DNA of 64,000 nt from assembly GCF_022436675.1 (NCBI RefSeq), contig NZ_JAKUJZ010000002.1, positions 124,001 through 188,000 on the forward strand. The letters are read 5' to 3'. Position 1 is the first letter of the stretch. Every line of letters starts with the position of its first letter. The notes under the pieces are model-generated. The model was not told where the DNA came from and searched no databases. It worked only from the letters and a program-made list of their open reading frames with translations. The stretch comes from Rheinheimera hassiensis. Its GTDB lineage: Bacteria; Pseudomonadota; Gammaproteobacteria; Enterobacterales; Alteromonadaceae. The position numbers were made by a program, and so were the translations under genes. Positions 1 to 8,417 of the stretch are shown piece after piece.

Positions 1-2
1 TT

Positions 3-467
3 GAGAATGATGTTGATAACCTGATCCAGCTTGATGCGAACTATATGCCGCAGAATATTGAACAGGCAAAAATTTCCGGTATCGAGCTGGCCATTCAGGC
101 AGATGTTGCCGGTATTCAGCAAAACTTTGCTTACAGCTGGACTGATACTAAAAATACCCTGACTGGATTGCGCTTGGCCAGACGGCCGGAACATACCATC
201 AACTGGCGGGCTGAACATAGCTGGAATAAACTTTCTGCTTTTGTAACCGCTGATTATCAGAGTAATACTTATCAGGGCCAGTATGCCGTTAACCAATACC
301 TGGGTGGCTTTACCTTATGGGGCGTAGGCACCAGTTATAGCGTATCACCGGCTTTAACCTTACGTGCCAAAGTCGATAACCTGTTTGATAAAGATTATTA
401 CACCAATGATGGCTATACCACAGCAGGCACTAACTTTGGCCTTAGTGTTAGCTATACACCGCAGTAA
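3..467 (+). CDS. TonB-dependent outer-membrane receptor, BtuB-like, C-terminal part (5' end outside window)
   Basis: The reading frame is open from the first bases of the window, so only the last 154 residues are present. They look like the last beta strands of a TonB-dependent barrel. The end carries the typical VDNLFDKDY motif followed by GYTTAGTNFGLSVSYTPQ, close to the end of the vitamin B12 receptor BtuB (NLFDKDY...GYQTAGR). Such receptors import cobalamin, haem or siderophores across the outer membrane using TonB energy. The last residue is Gln rather than the aromatic residue usual at barrel ends. The plug domain and TonB box lie upstream, so the substrate is uncertain. A shared hairpin terminator separates it from convergent msrA. 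Confidence 0.8.
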   Translation, partial: ENDVDNLIQLDANYMPQNIEQAKISGIELAIQADVAGIQQNFAYSWTDTKNTLTGLRLARRPEHTINWRAEHSWNKLSAFVTADYQSNTYQGQYAVNQYLGGFTLWGVGTSYSVSPALTLRAKVDNLFDKDYYTNDGYTTAGTNFGLSVSYTPQ

Positions 468-480
468 ATGCAGCGGTGAC

Positions 481-506
481 AAAAGCGTGCTTTAGCACGC
501 TTTTTT
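481..506. terminator. Bidirectional rho-independent terminator between btuB-like gene and msrA
   Basis: A perfect 10-bp stem (AAAAGCGTGC at 481-490, GCACGCTTTT at 495-504) with a TTTA loop is followed by further T residues. A and T runs on both sides let it serve both convergent genes. It overlaps the last bases of msrA by two nucleotides. Confidence 0.85.
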
Positions 507-1044
507 AATTTGATTTAAGTAATTTAATGTAGTTTTGTCTGAACTTGGCCATTTTCGGTGCGACGATAAACTGGCAATAGCCTTGCCCGGGGTGTTGCAA
601 AAAATAGCCCTGATGGTACTCCTCAGCCACGTAAAATGGGCCTGCCGGGCTAACCTCTGTCACAATGCGCTGGGTAAATACCTGGGTACGCTCAAGCTCA
701 GCCATTACGCCGCGCACCAATTGCAACTGCTCATCATTATGATAAAACACCACAGAGCGGTACTGGGTGCCAACATCATTACCCTGGCGGTTTAACTGGG
801 TAGGATCATGCAAACTGAAAAAAATCAGACATAACTGCTCAAAGCTGATGATGCTGCTTTCAAACTGTACCTGTACCACTTCAGCATGACCGGTATCGCC
901 CCGGCATATTTGCTCGTAGGTAGGGAAGCTGCTTTCCCCGCCCATATAACCACTTAAGGCCTGAATAACGCCGCCAAGCTGGTTCATTGCGGCCTCTAAG
1001 CACCAAAAACAGCCTGCACCAAAAGTCGCCGTTTGTATCGCCAT
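505..1044 (-). CDS. msrA: Peptide-methionine (S)-S-oxide reductase MsrA
   Basis: MsrA reduces methionine-S-sulfoxide in proteins and free methionine with thioredoxin, repairing oxidative damage in the cytoplasm. The N-terminus carries the catalytic GCFWC motif (Cys12, Cys15), followed by the family signature GDTGHAEVVQV and the aromatic-rich EEYHQGYF segment. A later Cys in GQGYCQFIV may act in thiol regeneration. At 179 residues it is the short form, without the N-terminal extension of E. coli MsrA. The start has a good AGGAGAG ribosome site. It is monocistronic and convergent with the receptor gene. Confidence 0.95.
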   Translation of the reverse strand: MAIQTATFGAGCFWCLEAAMNQLGGVIQALSGYMGGESSFPTYEQICRGDTGHAEVVQVQFESSIISFEQLCLIFFSLHDPTQLNRQGNDVGTQYRSVVFYHNDEQLQLVRGVMAELERTQVFTQRIVTEVSPAGPFYVAEEYHQGYFLQHPGQGYCQFIVAPKMAKFRQNYIKLLKSN

Positions 1045-1178
1045 ATCATCTCTCCTGTGGCCCGGTACTTGTAGCCCAATACTGAATGTATCCTAACATT
1101 GGCGTCTACACCAGTTTATACCGGCAATACGCTATAGCCTTGTGTAGCGATCAGAACGGTTAGCTACAGTGTTTCATT

Positions 1179-3440
1179 TCAGAGAGTTACCGCGCGGTTG
1201 ACCCTGGCTGTCTTGAGCTGTTTTAACCAGTATGCTACGGGTGCCGGTTTGGCAAAAAAGTAGCCTTGCATCTGTTTGCAGCCCAGTTTAATTAAAAACC
1301 GGCGCTGGATATCGGTTTCAACGCCCTCTATAACCAGTTTTAGCTGCAGTGCAGCCGCCAGTTGGATCACCGATTGCACCAGTCTGACCTGTACCGGGTT
1401 ATGCGGTATTTCTTTAAGGAAACTTCGGTCGAGTTTTATTTTATCTACCGGCAGTTTACTGAGCATACTAAGCGACGCCTGGCCAGTGCCAAAATCGTCC
1501 AGGGCGATACTGAAGCCGAGTTTTTTCAGTGCGTGTATTTTGTCAAACAATGGCTGTTTATGGCTGATAATACTGTTTTCTGTCAGCTCCAGCGTGAGCT
1601 GGCTAAGAAGAGTGGGTTGGTGGGTAGCAATGTCAATTAAAGCATTATAAAACTTGTTTACCAGTAAATCAGAGCCTGCCAGATTAATCGCTACCGGGTA
1701 GTTAAGTGCAATTGCTCTGAACTGCCCTAGTATAGTAATAGCCTGGTTCAGCACCTTTGACGATACCTCGCCAATCAGGCCGTACTGCTCGGCCAGCCTT
1801 ATAATGGTTTCTGGCGAGACAAAACTGCCATCAGCACGGGGCCAACGTAATAGGGCTTCAAAGCTTTGAATAGTGCCATCCGGCGTTACTTTTGGCTGCA
1901 GCCAAAGCGTAAGTTCATCTTTGTGCAAGGCTTGTTTTAAATCTGCCAGCAGCTGCAAATCGAGGTTGCGCTGTTGTAAAGAATCGGCCTGATAATAGGC
2001 GACAGGGCAGTTATAGGCGTCGGCCAGTTCCAGCGCCGATTCGCATTGCTCCAGCATTTCTTCAGCGCTAAGGTTGTTTGAGGTGGCGATGCTTACGCCA
2101 ATTTCATACATGGGTTTTATGCTGCCGGCCGACAGTTTTAGTTCAGCAGGTAACAAATTACGCAGCTGGGTTACCTGCTCACTAACCGAGCTGCTGCTGT
2201 GAAGTAAATCTGTCCACAGCACAAATTTTACCCCTCTTAAGCGACCAAACATCACCTGCTCTGGCAGGGCATTTTGTAGTTGTTGGGCAAAAGTAGTTAA
2301 CAGCTCGTCGCCAGCCTGATAGCTATTCTGGTGATTAAAGGCTTTAACATGGCATAACCTGATAATCAGCATCAGGCCCGCTACAGTGCTTTCACGCTGT
2401 CTATGTATCAGGCGTAGCAAAAAACCGGCGTTAGGTAATGACGTCAGAGCGTCGTAGTTGTACCACAGTTCGTGCTGCTGCTCGCTGGCCGCCAGTTTTT
2501 TATGCATCAGCTTTAATGGCGTAATATCATCGAGTTGCAGTAAATGATGCTGCTGTTGCGTGCTGCAAAGATGGTTCAGTAACAAATGCTTGCTGTTGTC
2601 CGCCAGCAACTGGCACTCAGTGTCATGCCCCAGCCAGAATTCTGTTTTGTCCTGCAGTGTGGTGCTTATGACCTCTGTTAAATGTCTGTGTTCGGCGTTT
2701 GTCAGGGCCAGTGTTTGCTGTGCTTTGGCGTTGGCTTTAAGAATATGCCCGCCAGCAGTAACCAGTAGCGTGGCTTTACTGTGGTGATTAAAAATGTCCT
2801 GATACAGCTGATGGCTTTGCAGAATGTTGGCGTTTTGTGCTTTTAGCACTGCGGCATTACGGTTTAAGGTGCTAAGCATGCGCATAATGGTAAGCGGAAT
2901 ACACAGATTAAAAAATAAAAACAGCAAGCTGTGCAGATAAGTGTGGGTAGCCGGTAGGGTAATAGAAAAGTTAAATAAATTTACCGGTGTATCACTGTAC
3001 AGAATGAATAAAAATGGCAGCACATTTATTGCCATTACCAACAGCGTTACTGTGCGGTTAAAAAATAGCAGCGCAATAAGCGGGGCAGTATAAACAAAAA
3101 TAACCCCCAGCTTTGACAACTCAAAGTTATCAATAAAAAACAACATACAGAGCCCGGCACCAAACACGGTAAACAGTAAAATAACCCGGCTAATAGCTAA
3201 ATGATGGGAGGAAAAATACAGCGCCAGCAATAAGATAGCGTAAAAACCGCTTATTATGGCAATGGTGTACCAGGCGCCAGCCTGATAAGCCTGCCAGGAG
3301 CTGTGCAGCACTATAGTTAATACCAGCAATAAGCCTGAAGTCAAAATAATGCGCAGAGCACTTTGTTGTAATACGGTTGCGGACGGCGAATTAAGGTGTG
3401 TTTCAGTTAATAACAGCAGCTGCTTTATACGGCTTAACAT
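1179..3440 (-). CDS. Membrane-bound GGDEF/EAL protein, probable c-di-GMP phosphodiesterase
   Basis: 753 residues. About six hydrophobic segments fill roughly residues 28-190. A PAS-like or linker region follows (about 205-320), then a GGDEF fold (about 335-490) and an EAL domain (about 505-745). The GGDEF signature is replaced by RGVKF (near residue 401), so cyclase activity is very unlikely. The EAL domain keeps EALLRW, ELTEN, DDFGTG, KLDRSFL, IEGVE and QGYFFAKP, so it should hydrolyse c-di-GMP to pGpG. The degenerate GGDEF may bind GTP or serve dimerisation. The signal sensed by the membrane part is unknown. It stands alone, with about 200 bp of intergenic DNA upstream towards ccoG. Confidence 0.9.
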   Translation of the reverse strand: MLSRIKQLLLLTETHLNSPSATVLQQSALRIILTSGLLLVLTIVLHSSWQAYQAGAWYTIAIISGFYAILLLALYFSSHHLAISRVILLFTVFGAGLCMLFFIDNFELSKLGVIFVYTAPLIALLFFNRTVTLLVMAINVLPFLFILYSDTPVNLFNFSITLPATHTYLHSLLFLFFNLCIPLTIMRMLSTLNRNAAVLKAQNANILQSHQLYQDIFNHHSKATLLVTAGGHILKANAKAQQTLALTNAEHRHLTEVISTTLQDKTEFWLGHDTECQLLADNSKHLLLNHLCSTQQQHHLLQLDDITPLKLMHKKLAASEQQHELWYNYDALTSLPNAGFLLRLIHRQRESTVAGLMLIIRLCHVKAFNHQNSYQAGDELLTTFAQQLQNALPEQVMFGRLRGVKFVLWTDLLHSSSSVSEQVTQLRNLLPAELKLSAGSIKPMYEIGVSIATSNNLSAEEMLEQCESALELADAYNCPVAYYQADSLQQRNLDLQLLADLKQALHKDELTLWLQPKVTPDGTIQSFEALLRWPRADGSFVSPETIIRLAEQYGLIGEVSSKVLNQAITILGQFRAIALNYPVAINLAGSDLLVNKFYNALIDIATHQPTLLSQLTLELTENSIISHKQPLFDKIHALKKLGFSIALDDFGTGQASLSMLSKLPVDKIKLDRSFLKEIPHNPVQVRLVQSVIQLAAALQLKLVIEGVETDIQRRFLIKLGCKQMQGYFFAKPAPVAYWLKQLKTARVNRAVTL

Positions 3441-3641
3441 GAATTATCCACTAAATTAGGCTTGGGATCCGTCTGTTTTCACAGCGGAAAATACGCGATG
3501 GCGATTAACTTCCTGTTAAATGACAGCCTAGCGTAAACAAATACCTGTATCGGGACAATAGCAAAGTGAAAACTGTTTTAAACAGTGTATAAAAATGTAT
3601 GTTAATTAGGCAAATGTAAGCAGCAATTATGACTGCCAGCG

Positions 3642-5018
3642 CTACCTGGCAGCGGTATTGCCACTGTAAAATTGCGACACCCCGGCGATGCGCTCTGCGT
3701 TTTGTTTATCCAACAGAATAAACTTAAACGGTGTAAACAATGCTGCGGGTTTTTCCGCCGTATTTACCGACACCACAAACTGGCGCTGCTCGCCCGGTTG
3801 CAGGCTAAGCGTGGCGTTGCTGTTTAGCTGGCTATGGGCCATGCCTTCAATCTGCAGCTGGTATTGGCGTGCAGTTTTGGTTTTATTGATCACGTTTAAC
3901 GTAAAGGTATTTTCAATAACGCCATCAGCGGTTACCCGGTATAGCGCGTTGCGCTCACGGTACACAGTTAGCTCGGTACTGGTTCTGGCCAGGCCCCAGC
4001 CGAAAATGGCAATTACGGTCACTAAAATGGTCGCAGCGTAAATCAGATGCCCGCTCAGGTTTGACCGGCTGTTTTGTTCTGCTGCATAGCTTATCAGGCC
4101 TTTGGCATAACCAAACTGGCTCATGGTCTGATCGCAGGCATCAATACACAAGCCGCAATTAATACACTCGTATTGCATGCCGTCACGAATATCAATACCT
4201 ACCGGGCATACCTGTACACAAAGGTTACAGTCTACACAGTCGCCTAAGTTTGCTGGTTTATCACCGTGGCGTTTCCGTGGCCCCCGCGCTTCACCGCGCG
4301 TGGCATCGTAAGTGACCAGTTTGGTGCTGGTACTAAACATTGCTGATTGAAAGCGCGAGTAAGGGCACATGTGTAAGCACATTTTTTCCCGGATCAGCCC
4401 GGCATTAAAGTAAGTGCACATGGCGAAGAAGCCTACCCAGGTATATACCTGCCAAGAGGCCTGTAACGAAAAGAACGCTAAATATAATTCAGACACGGGT
4501 ACAAAATATGACATAAATACTAAGGCGGTTAGTGTGGCTATCAATAGCCAGCTCAGGTGTTTCGCCAGCTTTTTAGCCAGTTTATTAAGGCTAAATTGAG
4601 CATTATCTAACACCCGGCTTTGGTTATGGTTACCCTCAATACGCCGCTCTACCCAGACAAACATCAGTGTCCAGACCGTTTGTGGGCAGATATAGCCGCA
4701 CCACACCCGGCCATACAGGCGCGTTACGTAAAACAAAGCAAAGGCCGCCAGCGTAAATAACAACGCCGCGATCAGTAAATCTTGCGGAAATAAAATAATA
4801 GAAAATAACTCAATGGTTTGCTGAGTGGCGTTAATTCGAAATGCCTGCTCACCGTTATATTGAATAAAAGGAATACCAATAAACAGTGCCATCAGCAGCC
4901 AGCTTAATGCGCGGCGCATGCGCTGATAAAAGCCAGTTTGCTCACGGATATAAATTTTTCCACTGCTATCTTTGGTGGAAAAAATAATCTGATCTTCGGG
5001 AGGTAAAGAATACGCCAT
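3642..5018 (-). CDS. ccoG: Cytochrome c oxidase accessory protein CcoG (RdxA/FixG family)
   Basis: Membrane iron-sulfur protein involved in copper delivery and assembly of cbb3-type cytochrome oxidase. The 458-residue sequence has an N-terminal transmembrane helix, further helices to about residue 225, two ferredoxin-like clusters (CVDCNLCVQVCP and CINCGLCIDAC, about residues 260-300), another helix near 335-355 and a C-terminal FixG/Ig-like domain. Extra cysteines in CGYICP and CLHMCP are typical of the family. The usual ccoNOPQ and ccoI/ccoS neighbours are not in this window. It is divergent from the GntR/aminotransferase regulator, with a 134-bp shared upstream region. Confidence 0.93.
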   Translation of the reverse strand: MAYSLPPEDQIIFSTKDSSGKIYIREQTGFYQRMRRALSWLLMALFIGIPFIQYNGEQAFRINATQQTIELFSIILFPQDLLIAALLFTLAAFALFYVTRLYGRVWCGYICPQTVWTLMFVWVERRIEGNHNQSRVLDNAQFSLNKLAKKLAKHLSWLLIATLTALVFMSYFVPVSELYLAFFSLQASWQVYTWVGFFAMCTYFNAGLIREKMCLHMCPYSRFQSAMFSTSTKLVTYDATRGEARGPRKRHGDKPANLGDCVDCNLCVQVCPVGIDIRDGMQYECINCGLCIDACDQTMSQFGYAKGLISYAAEQNSRSNLSGHLIYAATILVTVIAIFGWGLARTSTELTVYRERNALYRVTADGVIENTFTLNVINKTKTARQYQLQIEGMAHSQLNSNATLSLQPGEQRQFVVSVNTAEKPAALFTPFKFILLDKQNAERIAGVSQFYSGNTAAR

Positions 5019-5100
5019 AACAAGTACCTGCGGGAATTAACAGCAGCGGCCGGTGCAGCCAGTTGCGGGCGCATTTTAAGCAGCAGAAGAAAAAAGGTGC

Positions 5101-5131
5101 AGATACAAAAAAATAAAATAAAATAGATACA
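5101..5131 (+). promoter_or_regulatory. Candidate operator: direct repeat AGATACA...AGATACA upstream of the MocR-type regulator
   Basis: Two identical AGATACA heptamers lie at 5101-5107 and 5125-5131, separated by an A/T-only spacer, 22-52 bp before the start of the regulator gene and also upstream of divergent ccoG. MocR-family regulators such as GabR and PdxR often bind spaced direct repeats, so this may be an autoregulatory site. That is inference from position and repeat form only. Confidence 0.35.
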
Positions 5132-5152
5132 GCATTGTAAGGGAGCAGAGTA

Positions 5153-6571
5153 ATGAGCCGTTTTAAGTATCAGCAACTGGCTAATGAGCTGTTACAGCAA
5201 ATTAATGCCCGCCAGTGGCAGGCAGGGGAAAAGCTGCCGTCGGTTCGCTGGCTATGCCGGCACTATCAGCGTTCATTGGCTACGGTGCAGCACGCGTTGC
5301 ATTTGCTTGAAGCTCAGGGCGTGATAGAAGCCAAAAGCCGGGCCGGTTATTTTGTTAAGTTTACGCTTGCACCAGTGCAAACTCCGCAATTCAGCCAGCA
5401 TATTCCCGTACCAAATGTTGTTACGGTGCCAGATATGTTTTTTGACGTTATGAACCGCAGTGGCGCCTTTGACATATTGCCCAGCGGCCCTCAGGTTGAG
5501 TTTACTCACCTGAACAGCTTAATGCGCCACATTGGCCGGGCGCTGCGTCAGCAACCTTTTAGTAAAGCAATGTATTACGACGAACCACTCGGTTTATATG
5601 AGCTGCGGCTGCAGATAACAGAGCATTACCGCAGCACAGGCCTGGTGTTAGATGCCCAAAGCCTTTGCATCACTGCCGGTTGCCAGCATGCGTTATTTTT
5701 GGCGCTAAAAGCCAGTTGCAAGCCTGGAGATACCGTGGCGGTAGAATGCCCGGCTTTTTACGGCGTGCTGCAATTGCTGCAAGAGCTTGAGCTTAAAGCC
5801 CTGGAAATCCCTACCTCGCCGGGATCTGGCCTTGACGTTGACAGCCTGGAGCAGGCATTGGAAAACTGGCAGATCAGCGCCTGTGTGGTAACCCCGGCTT
5901 TTGCCACACCCACCGGTGCTTGTATGTCGGCCACGCAGCAGACCAAATTGGTGAGCCTGGCCAATAAACATAATTTTGCCGTAATTGAAGATGATATCTA
6001 TGGCGACCTGGGGTTTCACCAGAGACCTAAACCACTTAAATCGCTTGATACGCAAGACAGAGTAATGCTGTGCAGCTCGTTTTCTAAATCCTTGTCGCGT
6101 GATTTGCGTATCGGCTGGATTGCGGCCGGCCGTTGGTCAAAGGCTGTGGCACGTTTAAAGTTGGTAAGCCAGTTAGCCAGCAGCCAGACTATGCAGCAGG
6201 GTATTGCCAGCTTTATGGCTGAAGGCCACTATAAAAGGCACCTTAACCAATACCGCCAGCAGCTGAAACACCAGCGTGATCAGTTAATTAACTGTTTACA
6301 GCACGACTGGGCCAGTGATATTCAATACACCACACCACAAGGCGGGTTGGCGCTGTGGCTACAACTTGATAAGGGCATCAATTGCCAGCAGCTGTATTTA
6401 CAATGCCTTAAGCGCGGCATAATACTGACGCCCGGCGTGATGTTTTCTAATAGCAATAATTTTAGCCATTACCTGCGGTTAAGCTTTGCCCATCCTATTG
6501 TCGGCAGCAGAAAGAATGCTCTTGCCGAACTTGGCCGTATGCTGCTTCAAATGCCAGCGGAACAAATTTAG
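5153..6571 (+). CDS. MocR-family regulator (GntR HTH fused to aminotransferase-like domain), YdcR-like
   Basis: 472 residues: an N-terminal winged-helix GntR domain (about 1-75; YQQLANELLQQI, GEKLPSVRWL, QGVIEAKSRAGYFV), a linker, and a fold-type I aminotransferase-like domain (about 110-470). The PLP-binding lysine is in SSFSKSLSRD (near residue 312), and the DDIY and AFYG motifs are present. MocR regulators bind PLP and an amino compound and control genes for vitamin B6, GABA or related amines. The overall order and wording resemble E. coli YdcR. The target is unknown; candidates are ccoG across the divergent region, the genes downstream, or itself. The start has a GGGAG ribosome site. Confidence 0.88.
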   Translation: MSRFKYQQLANELLQQINARQWQAGEKLPSVRWLCRHYQRSLATVQHALHLLEAQGVIEAKSRAGYFVKFTLAPVQTPQFSQHIPVPNVVTVPDMFFDVMNRSGAFDILPSGPQVEFTHLNSLMRHIGRALRQQPFSKAMYYDEPLGLYELRLQITEHYRSTGLVLDAQSLCITAGCQHALFLALKASCKPGDTVAVECPAFYGVLQLLQELELKALEIPTSPGSGLDVDSLEQALENWQISACVVTPAFATPTGACMSATQQTKLVSLANKHNFAVIEDDIYGDLGFHQRPKPLKSLDTQDRVMLCSSFSKSLSRDLRIGWIAAGRWSKAVARLKLVSQLASSQTMQQGIASFMAEGHYKRHLNQYRQQLKHQRDQLINCLQHDWASDIQYTTPQGGLALWLQLDKGINCQQLYLQCLKRGIILTPGVMFSNSNNFSHYLRLSFAHPIVGSRKNALAELGRMLLQMPAEQI

Positions 6572-6620
6572 CAGCCGGGCAGCCTGATTATGCGCTATTG
6601 AATTAACAGATACTGCTGTA

Positions 6621-6839
6621 TTGCGGTATCTGGCGACCTCAAGCGAGGTAATACTGGCGTTGTCGTGCGACAGTCGCGAAGCAGTTGATGCTATGAATAA
6701 TGCTGCAAAGCAAGGTGGTACAGCAGATATTAATCCCTTTCAGGATTTAGGCTTTATGTACAGCCGCGCTTTAACCGATCCGGATGGTCATATTTGGGAA
6801 CCGTTCTGGATGGACCCTGCCGCTATTCCGACCGAATAA
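6621..6839 (+). pseudogene. Truncated VOC/glyoxalase-family gene, C-terminal half only
   Basis: The 72 codons encode SSEVILALSCDSREAVDAMNN...DLGFMYSRALTDPDGHIWE, the second half of a VOC (glyoxalase/bleomycin-resistance) protein. These are normally 125-135 residues with a metal-binding residue in the missing half. No N-terminal betaalphabetabetabeta module is present upstream: the preceding gene ends at 6571, and the 49 bases between hold no matching frame. The only start is a TTG without a good ribosome site. It is best read as a deletion remnant; a short expressed fragment cannot be excluded. Confidence 0.7.
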
Positions 6840-6957
6840 GTATTTTTGCTGCTAAACAGTTATATTTTGTTTGCGGCTTGTCTGAGAGTATTCTGAGCTA
6901 TCGCCTGCAAGCCGCCAGAGACTAAATTTGGCTGTTTTAAGCTGTAAGGAATTTTTC

Positions 6958-7689
6958 ATGAGTAAAGTTGTAATTGTAACGGGTGGCGGACGGGGGATTG
7001 GGGCTGCAACAGCTAAATTACTAGCCTCAAGCGGGTACCAGGTTTGTGTCAATTATCGTGCAAATGCTGAAAGTGCGAAGGCAACGGTCAGCGCAATTAC
7101 AGCATCGGGTGGTAAAGCATTTTCATTTCAGGCTGATGTATCCAATGAAAGTGACGTCATCGCTTTGTTTGATGCCACTGTAGCAAGGTTCGGTGCTGTT
7201 ACTCATTTAGTTAACAATGCGGGAATTCTACTACCACAATCTGGTTTTGCTGGCATTGATGTAGAGCGATTCAACAAAGTTCTGATATCTAATGTGACGA
7301 GCTGTTTTCTTTGCTCGCGTGAGTTTATAAAACGCACCAAATCACAGGGTGCTATCGTCAATGTGTCCTCAGCTGCTGCCCGAACCGGTGCACCATTTGA
7401 ATACATCGATTATGCAGCATCTAAAGGTGCGATGGACTCTTTGACAAAAGGCCTGTCGCTGGAAGTTGCAGCACAAGGTATTCGGGTGAATGCCGTAAGA
7501 CCGGGTTTTATTTATACAGAGATGCACGCAGATGGTGGTGAACCAAACAGAGTTGATCGTTTATCGCCGCAGATCCCACTGCAGCGTGGCGGCACAGCTG
7601 ATGAAGTAGCCAATGCGATAGCCTGGTTATTATCAGACGAAGCATCTTATGTTACCGGCTCTTTTATCGATTTAGCCGGTGGGAAGTAA
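6958..7689 (+). CDS. ygfF: Short-chain dehydrogenase/reductase, YgfF-like
   Basis: 243-residue classical SDR. It has the NAD(P)-binding TGGGRGIG, the NNAG motif, the active-site Ser in NVSSAAA and the YAASK catalytic Tyr/Lys pair. The C-terminal stretch RPGFIYTEMHADGGEPNRVDR...GSFIDLAGGK is very close to E. coli YgfF as I remember it. The substrate is unproven; the family is often called glucose 1-dehydrogenase-like. I chose the ATG at 6958, preceded by TAAGGA, over a TTG 30 bp upstream. It sits in a short patch of unrelated accessory-looking genes. Confidence 0.88.
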   Translation: MSKVVIVTGGGRGIGAATAKLLASSGYQVCVNYRANAESAKATVSAITASGGKAFSFQADVSNESDVIALFDATVARFGAVTHLVNNAGILLPQSGFAGIDVERFNKVLISNVTSCFLCSREFIKRTKSQGAIVNVSSAAARTGAPFEYIDYAASKGAMDSLTKGLSLEVAAQGIRVNAVRPGFIYTEMHADGGEPNRVDRLSPQIPLQRGGTADEVANAIAWLLSDEASYVTGSFIDLAGGK

Positions 7690-7771
7690 CTTAATATTTT
7701 TTAGCTTACAGTTTGAGGTTGCCACTGGTTCGAGATCAGGCATGCGAGATTAATACACCTTGAGAAAACAC

Positions 7772-8305
7772 ATGATACCTACTGTATATTCAGAGAAGCT
7801 TATTCTTCGGCCGTTTCAACCTGAAGATGCTTCTAAGGTTCAGGCGCTGGCGGGTGAAAAAGTAATCGCAGAAATGACAGATAATGTGCCCCATCCTTAT
7901 TTGGACGGTATGGCAGAAGAATGGATCGGGAAACATCAATCTTGGTACCGAAACAGGGTTGCGATAGTGTTCGCGATCTTGACTCGAGAAACATGCGAAC
8001 TGATAGGAGCAATTAGCATTACTGAAATTTGTGAGCTATCTGGTAATTTAGGTTACTGGATAGGCTTGCCATATTGGGGGAAAGGTTATTGCTCTGAGGC
8101 TTCCCAGCGGATAATCGAGTTCGGCTTCAGTGAGTTTGGTTTGTCTCTCATCTGTGCAAAACATCTTACAGAGAACCTTGCATCAGGTAAGGTTATAAAG
8201 AAGAGTGGTTTTAAATATTTAAAGAACGTTGTTGTTGGTGGGCGAGAGTTACAATATTACGAGCTTGAGAAAGCACAGTGGCAATCTGATAACAAAGTGC
8301 TATAG
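7772..8305 (+). CDS. GNAT-family N-acetyltransferase (RimJ/RimL-like)
   Basis: 177 residues with the RimJ-type pattern: SEKLILRPFQPEDA at the N-terminus, GYWIGLPYWGKGYCSEA (acetyl-CoA P-loop region, Q/RxxGxG/A-like) in the middle and NLASGKVIKKSGFKYL near the end. Such enzymes acetylate amino groups of ribosomal proteins, small molecules or antibiotics; nothing here tells which. I chose the ATG at 7772, with GAGA upstream, over a TTG at 7760. The gene is visibly more AT-rich than its surroundings, especially near its end, which hints at recent acquisition. Confidence 0.85.
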   Translation: MIPTVYSEKLILRPFQPEDASKVQALAGEKVIAEMTDNVPHPYLDGMAEEWIGKHQSWYRNRVAIVFAILTRETCELIGAISITEICELSGNLGYWIGLPYWGKGYCSEASQRIIEFGFSEFGLSLICAKHLTENLASGKVIKKSGFKYLKNVVVGGRELQYYELEKAQWQSDNKVL

Positions 8306-8417
8306 CTACGGTTCTACCCGTGCGAGCTGAGTATTGGATTTGCAGGTTGCCATCAGCAAAGCTTTGCTCTGCATGGTTTGGCATTTTATCTGTCAGATAA
8401 ATAACACAGAGGCCATG

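Noticed and set aside
4904-5176. 90-codon minus-strand frame over the ccoG start and the regulator upstream region
   Set aside because: It overlaps the ccoG start in another phase, and its Leu/Phe-rich sequence reflects the A/T-rich promoter region.
6840-8417. Possible integron cassettes (SDR and GNAT genes)
   Set aside because: I looked for attC-like GTTRRRY/RYYYAAC pairs at the gene ends and found no convincing site or integrase; the short similarity GGTTGCCA near 7715 and 8345 is too weak.
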